Notes: a model not told the origin generated them from the sequence alone. A DNA stretch of 64,000 nt from Segatella hominis (GCF_019249725.2 NZ_CP137559.1:1797501-1861500), one strand, 5' to 3'; counted from the first letter of the stretch, positions 54,995 through 64,000 are shown. Numbers and translations are program-made.

Positions 54995-55193
54995 AGATTT
55001 TACTCATTAAAGATAATACTTTGTTAGTTAAGCTTTTATTCTTGTAAATCAGTTGATTGTTTACGGCTGCAAAGGTATTGCTTTTTATCATACACCTTTT
55101 TCTAACTTGTTTTCTTGTGTTACGTTTTTGTTCAAAATGGGGTTTCCTATATGTTCAAAAACTTGCGTATTTGTTTAAAAAGTCTTATAAACC

Positions 55194-55224
55194 TTGTATA
55201 TATCAAGGTTTTATAGTACTTTTG
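55194..55224 (+). promoter_or_regulatory. Promoter of the hybrid two-component sensor gene
   Basis: TTG at 55194-55196, 20 nt, TACTTTTG at 55217-55224. It lies inside the longer open frame that starts at 55057 and so supports the ATG at 55249. Confidence 0.8.
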
Positions 55225-55248
55225 CAGCAACTACCAAAACCATCGATT

Positions 55249-58200
55249 ATGAAACGAACAAAGGTATTTTATAACGTACTCATCCTCTTGGCAGCCCTTC
55301 TTCTTACTGCTTGCCAGGACCAAAAAGACATCCCCGAAGTCTCTTCACCCGAGAAGAACCTCGTCCTGTCTGATCATATCTCCAACCAACAGGTGAAGAG
55401 CATCTGCGAAGACAGATACGGACAAATCTGGATAGGTACCTTCCGTGGTCTCAACAAGTATGATGGCAACCAGTATCACCAATACTACTGCGTGGACGAT
55501 TCACTGGGATTGCCCGACAACAATATTACCGACATTTATCGTGACTCCCACAACCGACTCTGGGTAGCCACCGTCAATGGCGTATGCCTATACCAGGCCA
55601 ATGGCAATTTCAAACGAGTAAGTATCAATGGCAATAACAAGAACATCGAAAAAATCCTGGAAGACAAGGAGGGAAGAATCTTCTTCCTCACGAAGACAGA
55701 CCTATATCAATATGACGAAAATACCAACACAGCCATCACCAGGCTCTCCAAGATGCTGGAGAAGAACTGCTATCATATCTCTTGCCATATAGACCGAAAA
55801 GATGTGATGTGGATTGTTACCCCTTACTCTGTCAAGGGGTATCGCACCCAAGACCTCAAACTTATCGTCCAAAGCCCTGTACAGAGTTATCCCATCGCCT
55901 CTTTTCTCCTCGATGGGCATCAGCTCTACATCTCTGGCTACAATGGAATGCAGCTCTTTGATACGGATACCAGGAAATGGCAACATCTCCCTGCAGCATT
56001 GCAAGGCTTGCAAATCCCCAACGACATGGTCAACTGCATCCATCCGTATGGCGCAAAAGGCAATCTTCTGCTCAGCACCACCAAGCACGGATTATTCTAT
56101 TTCAATGCCCAGGAGGGAACCATCCTGCCACAAAGCGACAAGAATTTCCCATTCGAAGTGCCTGATATGCAAGTCAACAAGATGTTTACCGACTCCAAGG
56201 GCAACCTTTGGCTCGGGTCTGAAGACGATGGCGTAAAAACCATCTACAGATACAAGGATATGTTTAATAGCATGCCTGCCCTTCAACGTGCCATCGGCAA
56301 ACAGCCCGTACTCTCCGTAGCCACCGACAGGAATCATCACCTTTGGATTTCTACCAAGAAGAACGGACTCTATATGTATGACTTGCAAACCCAGCAACTC
56401 AAGGACATACCGATGGTTTCCTACAGCAACGGCAACAAGAAGAATGCCATCATCAACATCTTTGTGGATAGCAGCAATCATCTATGGCTAGCCAATGGCG
56501 ACCATGTGGCAAAGTACCAATACGATGGCAACAATCTCAACAAGGTAGCCTCCTACCCTTGCTTCATGCCTATGGACATCAGCCAAGATGCAAAGGGAAA
56601 CATCTGGGTATCCACGGCATCCGTCAACATCTACTGCATTTCAGCACAAAGTGGAGAGATGACAAAAAAACAACTCTTCCCTACCACTTTCTGCTTCATT
56701 CCCTGCATCATGCACTTGCAGAATGACAACATGCTCATATCGGCCTTCTACAAACCCATCCTCGAAATGAATGGAAACAACTTCGATGTCCAAGAGTTTA
56801 AAGTGAATCCGGTTGACTGGAAAAAGTGCATCAAGCGAAGTGTGTATATCCCTACCAAGAACTATCAAGACCGCAAGGGCAACATCTGGTTGGGTACAGT
56901 TACCAACGGACTCTTGAAGTATGACGCAAAGAGCCGCAAGCTGACCACCATAGCAGGAATCTCCTGCTCCGACATTTCCAGCATCGAGGAAGATAGAGAT
57001 GGAAACATTTGGGTCAGTACGCTGTATGGACTCAACAAGATAGATGGAAAAACAGAAAAGGTAACCACCTACAACGAGGCTGACGGTGTGAAAGGCTTCC
57101 AATTCTACGATAGGGCATCGTGCAAGCTGTCAGATGGAACTCTCATCTTCGGCGGTACCCAGGGACTCACCATCTTCAATCCCCAAAACGTAAACACGAA
57201 CCAACAGATAAGTCTGCTTTTCGAAACACTCAAGGTACATAATGAGATTATGCTTCCTGGCAAGAATGGATGCATCGAGGAGAGTATGGAAGAATCACCC
57301 CATATTCACCTAAGCTACAAACAGAACAGCTTCAGCATCGCCTTTTCGGCCATCGACTACAGCGACTACAAGCACATCCATTACTTCTACCAAATGGCAG
57401 GATTCGACAATACATGGATTGATGCAGGCAATAACAACGAGGCGTACTACTCTAATCTGCCAGCTGGCAACTATACCTTCAAGGTTAAGATGGCAGGCAA
57501 CGACTCCGACAATATCATCGCCGAAAAAAGCATACAGGTAAGCATCGCCCCTGAGCCTTGGAACTCTTGGTGGGCTTGGTGCCTATACCTTATTATAATG
57601 GGATGCGTCGGCTTCGTGATCTATCGGCAGAAGATGCGCATCAGCATTGAGAAGAACATGGTTCAAAAGGCTAAGGATGAGAAGGAGCAGGAACAGCGCA
57701 TCAACAAGATGAACATGAGTTTCTTCGCTAACATCTCGCATGAGTTCCGGACACCACTCACCATGATTTCTGGACCTGTGGAACAACTCTGCGAAAGTGA
57801 AAGCATCAACAAGCACGACAAGTTGCTATTGAACATCATCAACCGAAGCGTGGATAGAATGCTGAGACTCGTCAACCAGTTGCTCGACTTCAACAAGTTG
57901 GAGAACGACACACTCCGCTTGCACGTCAAGCAAACCGACATTATCACCGAGATGAAGCGCATCATGGACCTCTTCATCGTGAATACAGAGGAGAAAGGTA
58001 TCACCTTGAACTGTCACGGACTAGAAGGTTCCTACCTGATGCTTCTGGATTCCGACAAACTGGAAAAGATTATCAACAACCTGATGTCCAACGCCATGAA
58101 GTTTACCCCTCGTGGCGGTAAGATAGATGTATCTTTCGACACCGGTACCACTAACAAGGGAGAACAGATTATCACCATCACGGTGGCTGATACAGGCAAG

Positions 58201-59280
58201 GGAATCCCACAGAATGAGGTGGAGAATATCTTCAAGCGATATTATCAGTTGAACAACCAGTCCACAGGCACCATCAACTGGGGTACTGGCATTGGACTCT
58301 ACTATGCCCGCAGCCTAGCCGTCCTTCACCATGGCGATTTAAAGGCGGGCAATCGCAAGGACTGCCAGGGAGCCATCTTCACCGTTACCCTGCCTACCGA
58401 TGAGAGCCTCTATGCCGCCAACGAGAAAGCCCTTTTGGAGCAAGACCAGAAGATGGCTTTTCCACTGCACGACAGTCAGAAAGTGGCAGACAAGGTAAGT
58501 CAAGATAACAGTACAGACAACCGTCCGAAAATACTCATCGTAGATGACGACACCGAAGTGGTGCATTATCTTCGTACCCTCCTGGCGTCATCCTATCGCA
58601 TCATCTACCGTTTCGATGCCGAGAGTGCCTTGAAGGCGACAAGGGAGGAAGAACCTAGCCTCATCCTCAGCGATGTGGTGATGCCGGGAATGAGCGGCTA
58701 TGATCTCTGCAAGGAAATCAAGCAAGACATCCAACTCTGCCATATCCCAGTCATCCTGGTAACGGCAAAGACCACCACCGAAAACCAAGTGGAGGGTCTG
58801 AACAGTGGAGCAGATGCCTACGTTACCAAACCATTCACCCCCAAGGTTCTCCTGGCAATGATCAACTCGCAACTCACCAACCGCGAGAAGACCAAGACCA
58901 TCCTGACCAACGCCACGGAGACCGACAAGAATGTGGAAGAAGTGCTGTCGCCACAAGACAAGCTCTTCATGGACGAACTCTATCATATGATGGAGCAGGA
59001 ACTAGCCAACTCGGAATTGGATGTCAACAAGGTAACGAAACTGATGCACATCTCCCGCACAAAGCTCTACTACAAGGTCAAGGGACTCACAGGAGAGAAT
59101 CCAAGCGTCTTCTTCAAGACCTATAAGCTCAATCGTGCCGCCACCCTCATCGTGGAAGGCAAGTACAACATCTCGGAGATTGCCTACATGACGGGATTCA
59201 ACACCCTCTCCCACTTCTCAACCAGCTTCAAGAAGCAATTTGGATGTACACCGAGCGAATATAGTAAGAAAACTTATTAA
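55249..59280 (+). CDS. Hybrid two-component system sensor/regulator (HTCS) of the PUL
   Basis: 1343 aa from ATG at 55249. Signal with a lipobox-like end (LLAALLLTACQD). Two Reg_prop beta-propellers (about 40-680; repeats such as GQIWIGTFRGLNKYDG and GNIWVSTLYGLNKIDG), a Y_Y_Y domain (about 690-765), one membrane helix (770-790), HisKA (H in ANISHEFRTPLTM, about 830), HATPase (NNLMSNAMKFTPRGG, GTGIGLYYARSL), receiver (ILIVDDDTEV, phospho-Asp in LILSDVVMPG, about 1141) and an AraC HTH (1265-1340). It binds a breakdown oligosaccharide in the periplasm and activates the divergent susC operon. The ligand is unknown. Confidence 0.95.
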   Translation: MKRTKVFYNVLILLAALLLTACQDQKDIPEVSSPEKNLVLSDHISNQQVKSICEDRYGQIWIGTFRGLNKYDGNQYHQYYCVDDSLGLPDNNITDIYRDSHNRLWVATVNGVCLYQANGNFKRVSINGNNKNIEKILEDKEGRIFFLTKTDLYQYDENTNTAITRLSKMLEKNCYHISCHIDRKDVMWIVTPYSVKGYRTQDLKLIVQSPVQSYPIASFLLDGHQLYISGYNGMQLFDTDTRKWQHLPAALQGLQIPNDMVNCIHPYGAKGNLLLSTTKHGLFYFNAQEGTILPQSDKNFPFEVPDMQVNKMFTDSKGNLWLGSEDDGVKTIYRYKDMFNSMPALQRAIGKQPVLSVATDRNHHLWISTKKNGLYMYDLQTQQLKDIPMVSYSNGNKKNAIINIFVDSSNHLWLANGDHVAKYQYDGNNLNKVASYPCFMPMDISQDAKGNIWVSTASVNIYCISAQSGEMTKKQLFPTTFCFIPCIMHLQNDNMLISAFYKPILEMNGNNFDVQEFKVNPVDWKKCIKRSVYIPTKNYQDRKGNIWLGTVTNGLLKYDAKSRKLTTIAGISCSDISSIEEDRDGNIWVSTLYGLNKIDGKTEKVTTYNEADGVKGFQFYDRASCKLSDGTLIFGGTQGLTIFNPQNVNTNQQISLLFETLKVHNEIMLPGKNGCIEESMEESPHIHLSYKQNSFSIAFSAIDYSDYKHIHYFYQMAGFDNTWIDAGNNNEAYYSNLPAGNYTFKVKMAGNDSDNIIAEKSIQVSIAPEPWNSWWAWCLYLIIMGCVGFVIYRQKMRISIEKNMVQKAKDEKEQEQRINKMNMSFFANISHEFRTPLTMISGPVEQLCESESINKHDKLLLNIINRSVDRMLRLVNQLLDFNKLENDTLRLHVKQTDIITEMKRIMDLFIVNTEEKGITLNCHGLEGSYLMLLDSDKLEKIINNLMSNAMKFTPRGGKIDVSFDTGTTNKGEQIITITVADTGKGIPQNEVENIFKRYYQLNNQSTGTINWGTGIGLYYARSLAVLHHGDLKAGNRKDCQGAIFTVTLPTDESLYAANEKALLEQDQKMAFPLHDSQKVADKVSQDNSTDNRPKILIVDDDTEVVHYLRTLLASSYRIIYRFDAESALKATREEEPSLILSDVVMPGMSGYDLCKEIKQDIQLCHIPVILVTAKTTTENQVEGLNSGADAYVTKPFTPKVLLAMINSQLTNREKTKTILTNATETDKNVEEVLSPQDKLFMDELYHMMEQELANSELDVNKVTKLMHISRTKLYYKVKGLTGENPSVFFKTYKLNRAATLIVEGKYNISEIAYMTGFNTLSHFSTSFKKQFGCTPSEYSKKTY

Positions 59281-59319
59281 ATTTTGATGCGAAACAGGCC
59301 TATTATGGGAAAAATTGCT

Positions 59320-59327
59320 TATCTTTG
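59320..59327 (+). promoter_or_regulatory. -7 box of the RidA-family gene
   Basis: TATCTTTG, 39 nt before the ATG. No strong -33 TTG. Confidence 0.6.
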
Positions 59328-59366
59328 CATCTAGATTGATTTAATAATAGAAAAAGAAAAGAAATT

Positions 59367-59741
59367 ATGAACGCAATTCACACAGACAATGCGCCTGCAG
59401 CTATCGGTCCATATAGCCAGGCTATCGAAGTAAACGGTTTCGTATTTGCATCAGGTCAGATTCCTATCGACCCTGCAACAGGCAATTTCGTAGAGGGTGG
59501 CATCAAGGAGCAGACCCGTCAGAGTCTTACTAATGCCCAGAACATCCTGAAGGCTGCCGGTACTGACCTCTCTCATGTAGTAAAGACTACTGTTTATCTG
59601 AACAGCATGGATGATTTCGCTGCCATGAACGAGGTTTATGCAGAGTTCTTCAGCCAGCCATACCCAGCACGTTCTGCTGTAGCAGTAGAGAAGTTGCCAA
59701 AGGGCGCACTCGTTGAAGTAGAGGTTCTGGCTGCTAAGTAA
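59367..59741 (+). CDS. RidA/YjgF-family enamine/imine deaminase
   Basis: 124 aa, normal length. Landmarks: APAAIGPYSQAIEVNGFVFASGQIP, then GIKEQTRQSLTNAQNILKAAG, VVKTTVYLNSMDDFAAMNEVY, and YPARSAVAVEKLPKGALVEVE with the catalytic Arg. The trimeric cytosolic enzyme hydrolyses reactive enamines released by PLP enzymes such as threonine dehydratase, which is encoded elsewhere in this window. Monocistronic. Confidence 0.94.
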   Translation: MNAIHTDNAPAAIGPYSQAIEVNGFVFASGQIPIDPATGNFVEGGIKEQTRQSLTNAQNILKAAGTDLSHVVKTTVYLNSMDDFAAMNEVYAEFFSQPYPARSAVAVEKLPKGALVEVEVLAAK

Positions 59742-59748
59742 AAGAAAT

Positions 59749-59787
59749 CGGTAGTATAACTCCTGGAGTTTATGCTACCGTTTTTTT
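59749..59787. terminator. Terminator shared by RidA and the DMT transporter gene
   Basis: CGGTAG at 59749-59754 and CTACCG at 59775-59780 extend inwards through ATAA/TTAT and CTCC/GGAG, followed by seven T on plus. The right arm contains the last codons and stop (59770-59772) of the minus-strand DMT gene. Confidence 0.85.
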
Positions 59788-60660
59788 GTCTGCCACATAC
59801 ATGCCTATCAGGATGCAAGTGGCACCTATCAGAAAATAAGGAGTGATTTTCTCATCCAATATCCATGAAGCAAAGATCATGGTAGTGATCGGATTGAAAT
59901 ATACCCAGTTGGTGGCCTTTACCGTACCCAACTTGGAAAGGCACCAGTTCCATGTGAGAAAACAGATCATGGAAGCCAAGCAACCTAAAAACAACAGGTT
60001 GCCTATCACCTGAGGTTTGGCAAAGACCTCGCAAGAAGGGAATCCCGGTATAATCAGATAATAAGGCAATATCGTCAATACTCCATAGAAGAATACCTTG
60101 CGGGTGATAAAGGCGGCACTATACTTTCCCGTCACCGATTTCATCATCAGGGAATAGATAGCCCAGCACATACATGCCGTAAACGCCAGGGCATCGCCTA
60201 CGGGGGAGAGATGAAGCACAAACCTACCATTCAGCACCACAATAATCATACCCATAAAAGCCAAAAGCGAACCGAGTATCTGTATCAGGTTGATGCGGGC
60301 GGAATCCCGATATACCAACCTTACCAGCAGGGTAGCAAAAAGCGGACAGGAACATACGATAAGGGATGTATTGGTGGTGGTGGTGAAATTCATCGCTTCA
60401 TTCTCACTTAAGAAATAGAGTGATCCTCCCGTGATGCCTAATAACATCATCTTCGCTTCGTCCTTCCAAGAGTCGGCAAAGATGCGACGGTGGTTGAATG
60501 CCAGCATCAGAACGTATGCGATGGAAAAGCGCATGGTAAAAATCTGGGCTGGAGAAAGTCCGTTCAGCATCAGCACCTTGGTTGATACAAAAGTGGTTCC
60601 CCATATTGCTACGGTGAGGAATGCTACGAGATGATAAAAGAGGTTGCTGTTTCTATTCAT
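59770..60660 (-). CDS. DMT-family (EamA) transporter
   Basis: 296 aa from ATG at 60658-60660; the 16-codon extension upstream is before a good hydrophobic start (NLFYHLVAFLTVAIWGTTFV). Ten membrane helices in two EamA repeats: WGTTFVSTKVLMLNGLSPAQ in the first half and YFNPITTMIFASWILDEKITPY in the second. Such inner-membrane proteins export amino acids or other metabolites; the substrate is unknown. A perfect promoter lies upstream at 60767-60798. Confidence 0.9.
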   Translation of the reverse strand: MNRNSNLFYHLVAFLTVAIWGTTFVSTKVLMLNGLSPAQIFTMRFSIAYVLMLAFNHRRIFADSWKDEAKMMLLGITGGSLYFLSENEAMNFTTTTNTSLIVCSCPLFATLLVRLVYRDSARINLIQILGSLLAFMGMIIVVLNGRFVLHLSPVGDALAFTACMCWAIYSLMMKSVTGKYSAAFITRKVFFYGVLTILPYYLIIPGFPSCEVFAKPQVIGNLLFLGCLASMICFLTWNWCLSKLGTVKATNWVYFNPITTMIFASWILDEKITPYFLIGATCILIGMYVADKKTVA

Positions 60661-60766
60661 ACTTACATCTATTCTTTCTTTTGCCTGCACATTTTTATAT
60701 CTGTACACTCATACGTCTATCCCTTTTTGCGACAGTTCTTCTGTGACAGTTCATTTTTTATGACTG

Positions 60767-60798
60767 CAAAAGTAAGGCTTTTCGATGAAGTACACAAA
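60767..60798 (-). promoter_or_regulatory. Promoter of the DMT transporter gene
   Basis: On the minus strand: TTTG (60798-60795), 20 nt, TACTTTTG (60774-60767). Confidence 0.8.
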
Positions 60799-60815
60799 TT
60801 TTTTCAAATATTTAT

Positions 60816-60847
60816 TTTGGAGGAACAAATAATTATATGTACTTTTG
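60816..60847 (+). promoter_or_regulatory. Promoter of the pseudouridine synthase gene
   Basis: TTTG (60816-60819), 20 nt, TACTTTTG (60840-60847). The ATG is only 15 nt downstream, so the leader is very short. Confidence 0.8.
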
Positions 60848-60862
60848 CACCTAAAATAACAA

Positions 60863-62560
60863 ATGATGATACTACATCCTTTCCATATATCCTCTACAGG
60901 AACTGACTTTCCCGAAAAGATGAACAATCCTTTCGACTACGAACCGCACCCTCTTTGCATACAGATATGCAAGGAGTTGCAGACCTATCTTGAGAACAAG
61001 AAGGAATGGCGCGAGGAAATCGACCGGGGAAAAATGTTCGGAGTACTCATCGTTGAAGGCGGATACTTGGCTGCCTATAGCGGTCAGATAGGAGGCAGAA
61101 GCGACTGGGATGACTTCGTACCTGCCGTTTTCGACTACCTACAGCCTGATGGATATTTCAAGACCCATGAGGCTGAGATTACCCGCATCAACGAAAGTAT
61201 CCTGCGACTGGAAAAGGATGAACGGATGCAGAAGGCCCGGACACTCATCGCAGACCTGCTTGCCCAGCGCCAACAAGCCATAGCCGGTTTTCAGGAAAAA
61301 ATGAAAGAAAAGAAGGCCCAAAGGGATCTCCGACGAAAACAGGGCAATCTCTCTGCCGAAGAGGAACAGGCGATGACCAAAGAAAGCCAATTCATGAAGG
61401 CCGAACTGCGCCGACTCAAGAAATCACTTGCCGAGAAGACTACATTAGAGACGGAATACGAAGACTATCAGAACAATATTTCCAGACTCAAGCAACTGCG
61501 CAAACAACTCTCTGATGCCCTGCAGCAATGGCTATTTGCACAATTCAGAATGCTCAATGCCGAAGGAGAAGAAAAAGATCTGTTGGAAATATTCAGAGAT
61601 ACTGCATTGGAAGACCAGCCGAACCTGTCACTCCTCTCCAAAAGAGCTGCACTGAAGATGGTTCCTCCTGCCGGAAGCGGAGAATGCTGCGAACCCAAAC
61701 TGCTCCAGTATGCTTTCAGACATCATCTGAAACCCCTGCAGATGGCGATGTTCTGGTGGGGCGAAAGTCCGAAAGAGGAAATCAGACACCACCTGCAGTT
61801 CTATCCAGCCTGCAATGGTAAGTGCAAACCGATACTCCGCTGGATGCTACCGGAAGTAAACACGATGCTCAATCATGCATCTCAGCCACTTACCCTGGAG
61901 ACACTCTATGAAGACCGGGAACTTGCCGTTATCTGCAAACCTGCCGGAATGCTCTCCGTACCAGGAAAAGAACCAGGCGTCACTTCCGTCTATTCCATCA
62001 TGCGAAGAAAATACCCGGAGGCTACGGGTCCTTTGATTGTACACCGGCTGGACATGGCTACAAGCGGACTCATGGTGATTGCCAAAACAGAGTTTGCCTA
62101 CCATCGGCTGCAGGAACAATTCGCAAGTCATCAGATACAGAAGAAATACATAGCCATCGTATGTGCGAAAGAAGGAAGCATCCTGCCAGAAGGCATCCTC
62201 TCTCTCCCTCTGATGCCCGACTATCTCGACCGTCCACGCCAGATTGTAAATCATGAACAGGGAAAGGAAGCGATTACGGAATACAAAGTTCTTGGAAACG
62301 AAGGAAACGATGCTTTTGGTAACAAAGAAAACGAAGGAAACAACCAGCACCTCCGCCTCGCTCTCTATCCCCAAACAGGACGTACCCACCAGCTCCGTGT
62401 ACATTGTGCCCACCGGGAAGGACTGAATGCCCCTATCCTTGGCGACCCTCTCTATGGCTGCGAGAAGGCACCCCGCCTCTACCTCCATGCCGAGTCTATC
62501 AGATTCACACATCCTTTATCAGGAAAGGAAATATTCATAGAACGGAAAGCAGACTTCTGA
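60863..62560 (+). CDS. RluA-family pseudouridine synthase with N-terminal coiled-coil extension
   Basis: 565 aa. The C-terminal 220 residues are the RluA domain: YEDRELAVICKPAGMLSVPG, the catalytic Asp in VHRLDMATSGLMVIAKT (about residue 394), QKKYIAIVCA, and PQTGRTHQLRVHCAH with GDPLYGCE. The N-terminal 330 residues contain a long coiled coil (RINESILRLEKDERMQKA through ELRRLKKSLAEKTTLE) and two beta-rich patches (FGVLIVEGGYLAAYSGQIGG). This extension is found in Bacteroidota members and presumably helps RNA binding. It isomerises uridines in rRNA or tRNA; the exact site is not predictable. Confidence 0.9.
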   Translation: MMILHPFHISSTGTDFPEKMNNPFDYEPHPLCIQICKELQTYLENKKEWREEIDRGKMFGVLIVEGGYLAAYSGQIGGRSDWDDFVPAVFDYLQPDGYFKTHEAEITRINESILRLEKDERMQKARTLIADLLAQRQQAIAGFQEKMKEKKAQRDLRRKQGNLSAEEEQAMTKESQFMKAELRRLKKSLAEKTTLETEYEDYQNNISRLKQLRKQLSDALQQWLFAQFRMLNAEGEEKDLLEIFRDTALEDQPNLSLLSKRAALKMVPPAGSGECCEPKLLQYAFRHHLKPLQMAMFWWGESPKEEIRHHLQFYPACNGKCKPILRWMLPEVNTMLNHASQPLTLETLYEDRELAVICKPAGMLSVPGKEPGVTSVYSIMRRKYPEATGPLIVHRLDMATSGLMVIAKTEFAYHRLQEQFASHQIQKKYIAIVCAKEGSILPEGILSLPLMPDYLDRPRQIVNHEQGKEAITEYKVLGNEGNDAFGNKENEGNNQHLRLALYPQTGRTHQLRVHCAHREGLNAPILGDPLYGCEKAPRLYLHAESIRFTHPLSGKEIFIERKADF

Positions 62561-62624
62561 CAAACCTAAAACAGGAAGAAGTTCAGTGCTTTATACCATA
62601 CAAGAAAAAATCCTGAAAAAAAAG

Positions 62625-62663
62625 AATCCCTTAGTGTTCTTCTTGCTGAAACACTAAGGGATT
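62625..62663. terminator. Bidirectional terminator between the pseudouridine synthase and tRNA genes
   Basis: AATCCCTTAGTGTT and AACACTAAGGGATT form a perfect 14-bp stem. On the minus strand it is followed by a long T-run, so it should end the tRNA transcript. Confidence 0.93.
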
Positions 62664-62735
62664 TATATTTTCTCGTATGAATGTATAAAAAAAGCACCTT
62701 CATAAGGAAGATGCCATTCAGTTTAACCAATTATG

Positions 62736-62806
62736 TTGGGATACCCGGACTCGAACCAGGAATGACAGGACCAGAATCTGTAGTGTTACCATTACACCAT
62801 ATCCCA
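62736..62806 (-). tRNA. tRNA-Gln (anticodon CTG), copy 2 in transcript order
   Basis: On the minus strand: acceptor TGGGATA pairs with TATCCCA, D-arm GTG...CAC, anticodon loop TTCTGGT (anticodon CTG), T-arm CCTGG-TTCGAGT-CCGGG, discriminator A. CCA is not encoded. The anticodon stem has an A31-C39 mismatch next to the loop. Confidence 0.9.
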
Positions 62807-62843
62807 ATGTGCAGGTTAATGATTGATGACAATGATGAAGAAG

Positions 62844-62914
62844 TTGGGATACCCGGACTCGAACCAGGAATGACAGGACCAGAATCTGTAGTGTTACCAT
62901 TACACCATATCCCA
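62844..62914 (-). tRNA. tRNA-Gln (anticodon CTG), copy 1 in transcript order
   Basis: The tRNA body is identical to the copy at 62736-62806, 37 nt upstream in transcript order. Same CTG anticodon and A31-C39 mismatch. Both are driven by the promoter at 62958-62988. Confidence 0.9.
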
Positions 62915-62957
62915 ATATCTTAGCAATCATTATAAGCATTAATCACAATTGCGAGTG

Positions 62958-62988
62958 CAAAGGTACTACTTTTTTCTGAATTACCAAA
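62958..62988 (-). promoter_or_regulatory. Promoter of the tRNA-Gln pair
   Basis: On the minus strand: TTTG (62988-62985), 19 nt, TACCTTTG (62965-62958). It matches the Bacteroidota consensus fully. Confidence 0.85.
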
Positions 62989-63058
62989 AAAATCAGCGTC
63001 TTTTTTCTAAAAAATCTCAATTTTTATCGTTTTTCGGGGTTTTTCCATGTATTTAGCG

Positions 63059-63066
63059 TATCTTTG
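63059..63066 (+). promoter_or_regulatory. -7 box of rsfS
   Basis: TATCTTTG, 53 nt before the ATG at 63120. Confidence 0.65.
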
Positions 63067-63119
63067 CAAGGCTTTTATAAAGAAAAAACATAAACGAGAC
63101 AATTAATAGATAATCATCA

Positions 63120-63479
63120 ATGAATACAACAAAACAATTAGTAGAGACAATTAAAGAAGGAATACAGGAAAAAAAAGGTAGTAAAATTGTGATTGCCGAC
63201 CTGACGCACATCGATGGTACTATCGCAAAGTACTTCGTCATCTGTCAGGGCAACTCTCCATCACAGGTGGAAGCTATCGCTGAATCTGTAGGCGATTTCT
63301 GCAGAAAAAATCTGGGAGAAAAACCTGCAAATGTAGCGGGATTGGGAAATGACCAGTGGGTTGCTATCGACTTCGTGGATGTACTTGTGCATATCTTCCA
63401 ACCAGAAGTTAGACAGTTCTATGATCTGGAGCACCTCTGGGAAGACGCCAACCTGACTGAGATTCCTGACCTCGACTAA
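63120..63479 (+). CDS. rsfS: Ribosome silencing factor
   Basis: 119 aa, standard length for RsfS/Iojap. Landmarks: LVETIKEGIQEKKGSKIVIAD, then TIAKYFVICQGNSPSQVEAIAE, GLGNDQWVAIDFVDVLVHIF and the end RQFYDLEHLWEDA. It binds ribosomal protein L14 and blocks subunit joining in starvation. ftsH starts 144 nt downstream, the usual order in Bacteroidota. Confidence 0.95.
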   Translation: MNTTKQLVETIKEGIQEKKGSKIVIADLTHIDGTIAKYFVICQGNSPSQVEAIAESVGDFCRKNLGEKPANVAGLGNDQWVAIDFVDVLVHIFQPEVRQFYDLEHLWEDANLTEIPDLD

Positions 63480-63623
63480 TCAGTGAGACAACTTCCTTTA
63501 TCCGGAGTTGGTATATACATAATTGAAGTTGATATATATAATTAAGGTATAAATATAATAAGGTGTAAGACTACCATAGTATAGTTTTATACACGATATA
63601 GGATTCATATAATTTCAGAAGAT

Positions 63624-64000
63624 ATGGAACAAGGAAACAGAATGAATAATCATGGCGGCGGAAAACCGCCAAAGATGCCTCGGTTCAATATGAGCTGGCT
63701 TTACGTCATCATCCTCATCAGTTTGATAGTGGTCTTTCTGAATGGTGGTGGTGATGCATTAGGTGGAAGTGCAAACAAAAAGGCTACTTACACAGAATTC
63801 AAGGAATACATCGAAAAGGGATACGTACTGAGCGTTACTGCCAATAAGAACGACGGCAACCTGAAAGTGTACGTTGCCCCAAATCATATCAGAGATGTAT
63901 ATCATACCAGTGCGAAGGACGTAGGACCTGCTCCTTATGTTGAAGTGCAGTATGGTTCGATAGACGAAGTTGACAAATATCTCGACAACATGGTGAAGGC
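63624..64000 (+). CDS. ftsH: ATP-dependent zinc metalloprotease FtsH (partial, N-terminus only)
   Basis: ATG at 63624; the frame runs off the window after 125 codons. A Gly/Pro-rich polar start (MNNHGGGKPPKMPRF) is followed by a membrane helix (SWLYVIILISLIVVFLNGGG-like) and the start of the periplasmic FtsH_ext domain (ATYTEFKEYIEKGYVLSV, NDGNLKVYVAPNHIRDVY). The AAA and protease domains are outside the window. It is a membrane-bound quality-control protease. Confidence 0.9.
   Translation, partial: MEQGNRMNNHGGGKPPKMPRFNMSWLYVIILISLIVVFLNGGGDALGGSANKKATYTEFKEYIEKGYVLSVTANKNDGNLKVYVAPNHIRDVYHTSAKDVGPAPYVEVQYGSIDEVDKYLDNMVK

Noticed and set aside
62681..62923. 80-codon plus frame with repeated GIPGLEPGM segments
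   Set aside because: It is the complement of the two tRNA-Gln genes.

Overview
The window looks like a gut or oral Bacteroidales chromosome, most likely Prevotella/Segatella. Supporting signs are: promoters of the Bacteroidota type (TTG/TTTG, about 19-20 nt, then TAnnTTTG); a SusC/SusD polysaccharide utilisation locus (PUL) with a hybrid two-component sensor; an HU-like protein followed by a smalltalk peptide; a fimbrillin-type lipoprotein; and the rsfS-ftsH order. The genus assignment is an inference from overall gene content, not from a marker gene.

Region 1 (1-2342) holds two genes of the DUF3857/transglutaminase-like type, cut by the window edge. Region 2 (about 2.5-13.2 kb) is an integrative and mobilizable element. 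It carries a MobV-type relaxase, a hairpin-rich oriT candidate, a toprim/zinc-finger primase-like gene, a DUF3987 ATPase, an excisionase-like HTH gene, a tyrosine integrase and an HTH regulator. An AT-rich Nudix + HAD cargo unit on the opposite strand sits inside it, and an IS982 transposase relic lies at its left flank. I could not identify its att sites.

Region 3 (about 13.2-24.4 kb) is accessory DNA. It starts with about 1.2 kb of AT-rich DNA holding a symmetric array of eight GGTCA boxes. It continues with an HU-like gene plus smalltalk, a 46-aa membrane peptide, and an AbiEi-AbiEii operon extended by a PP2C phosphatase and a 41-aa basic peptide, with an inverted-repeat operator. Then come a DUF4143 ATPase flanked by two different periodic repeats, a fimbrillin-like lipoprotein, and a DUF3990/DUF3791 three-gene cassette that looks like a toxin-antitoxin locus.

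Region 4 (24.5-33.9 kb) is core metabolism: a purine permease, a leucine-rich-repeat protein with a Lys/Glu tail, ppk1, ppx, a PiT phosphate transporter, and a convergent nucleotidyltransferase. Together these genes form a phosphate/polyphosphate locus.

Region 5 (34.1-59.3 kb) is carbohydrate use: a three-module GH43 protein, an AraC-type membrane regulator, a Cof-type phosphatase, a large secreted protein of unknown enzymatic class, and ilvA. It ends in a compact PUL: susC-susD-lipoprotein-CE1-CE1-GH3 on the minus strand with a divergent hybrid two-component sensor. The PUL has two feruloyl-esterase-like proteins but no endo-acting hydrolase, so it may scavenge esterified hemicellulose oligomers. 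Region 6 (59.3-64 kb) holds RidA, a DMT exporter, an RluA-type pseudouridine synthase, two tRNA-Gln genes, rsfS and the start of ftsH.
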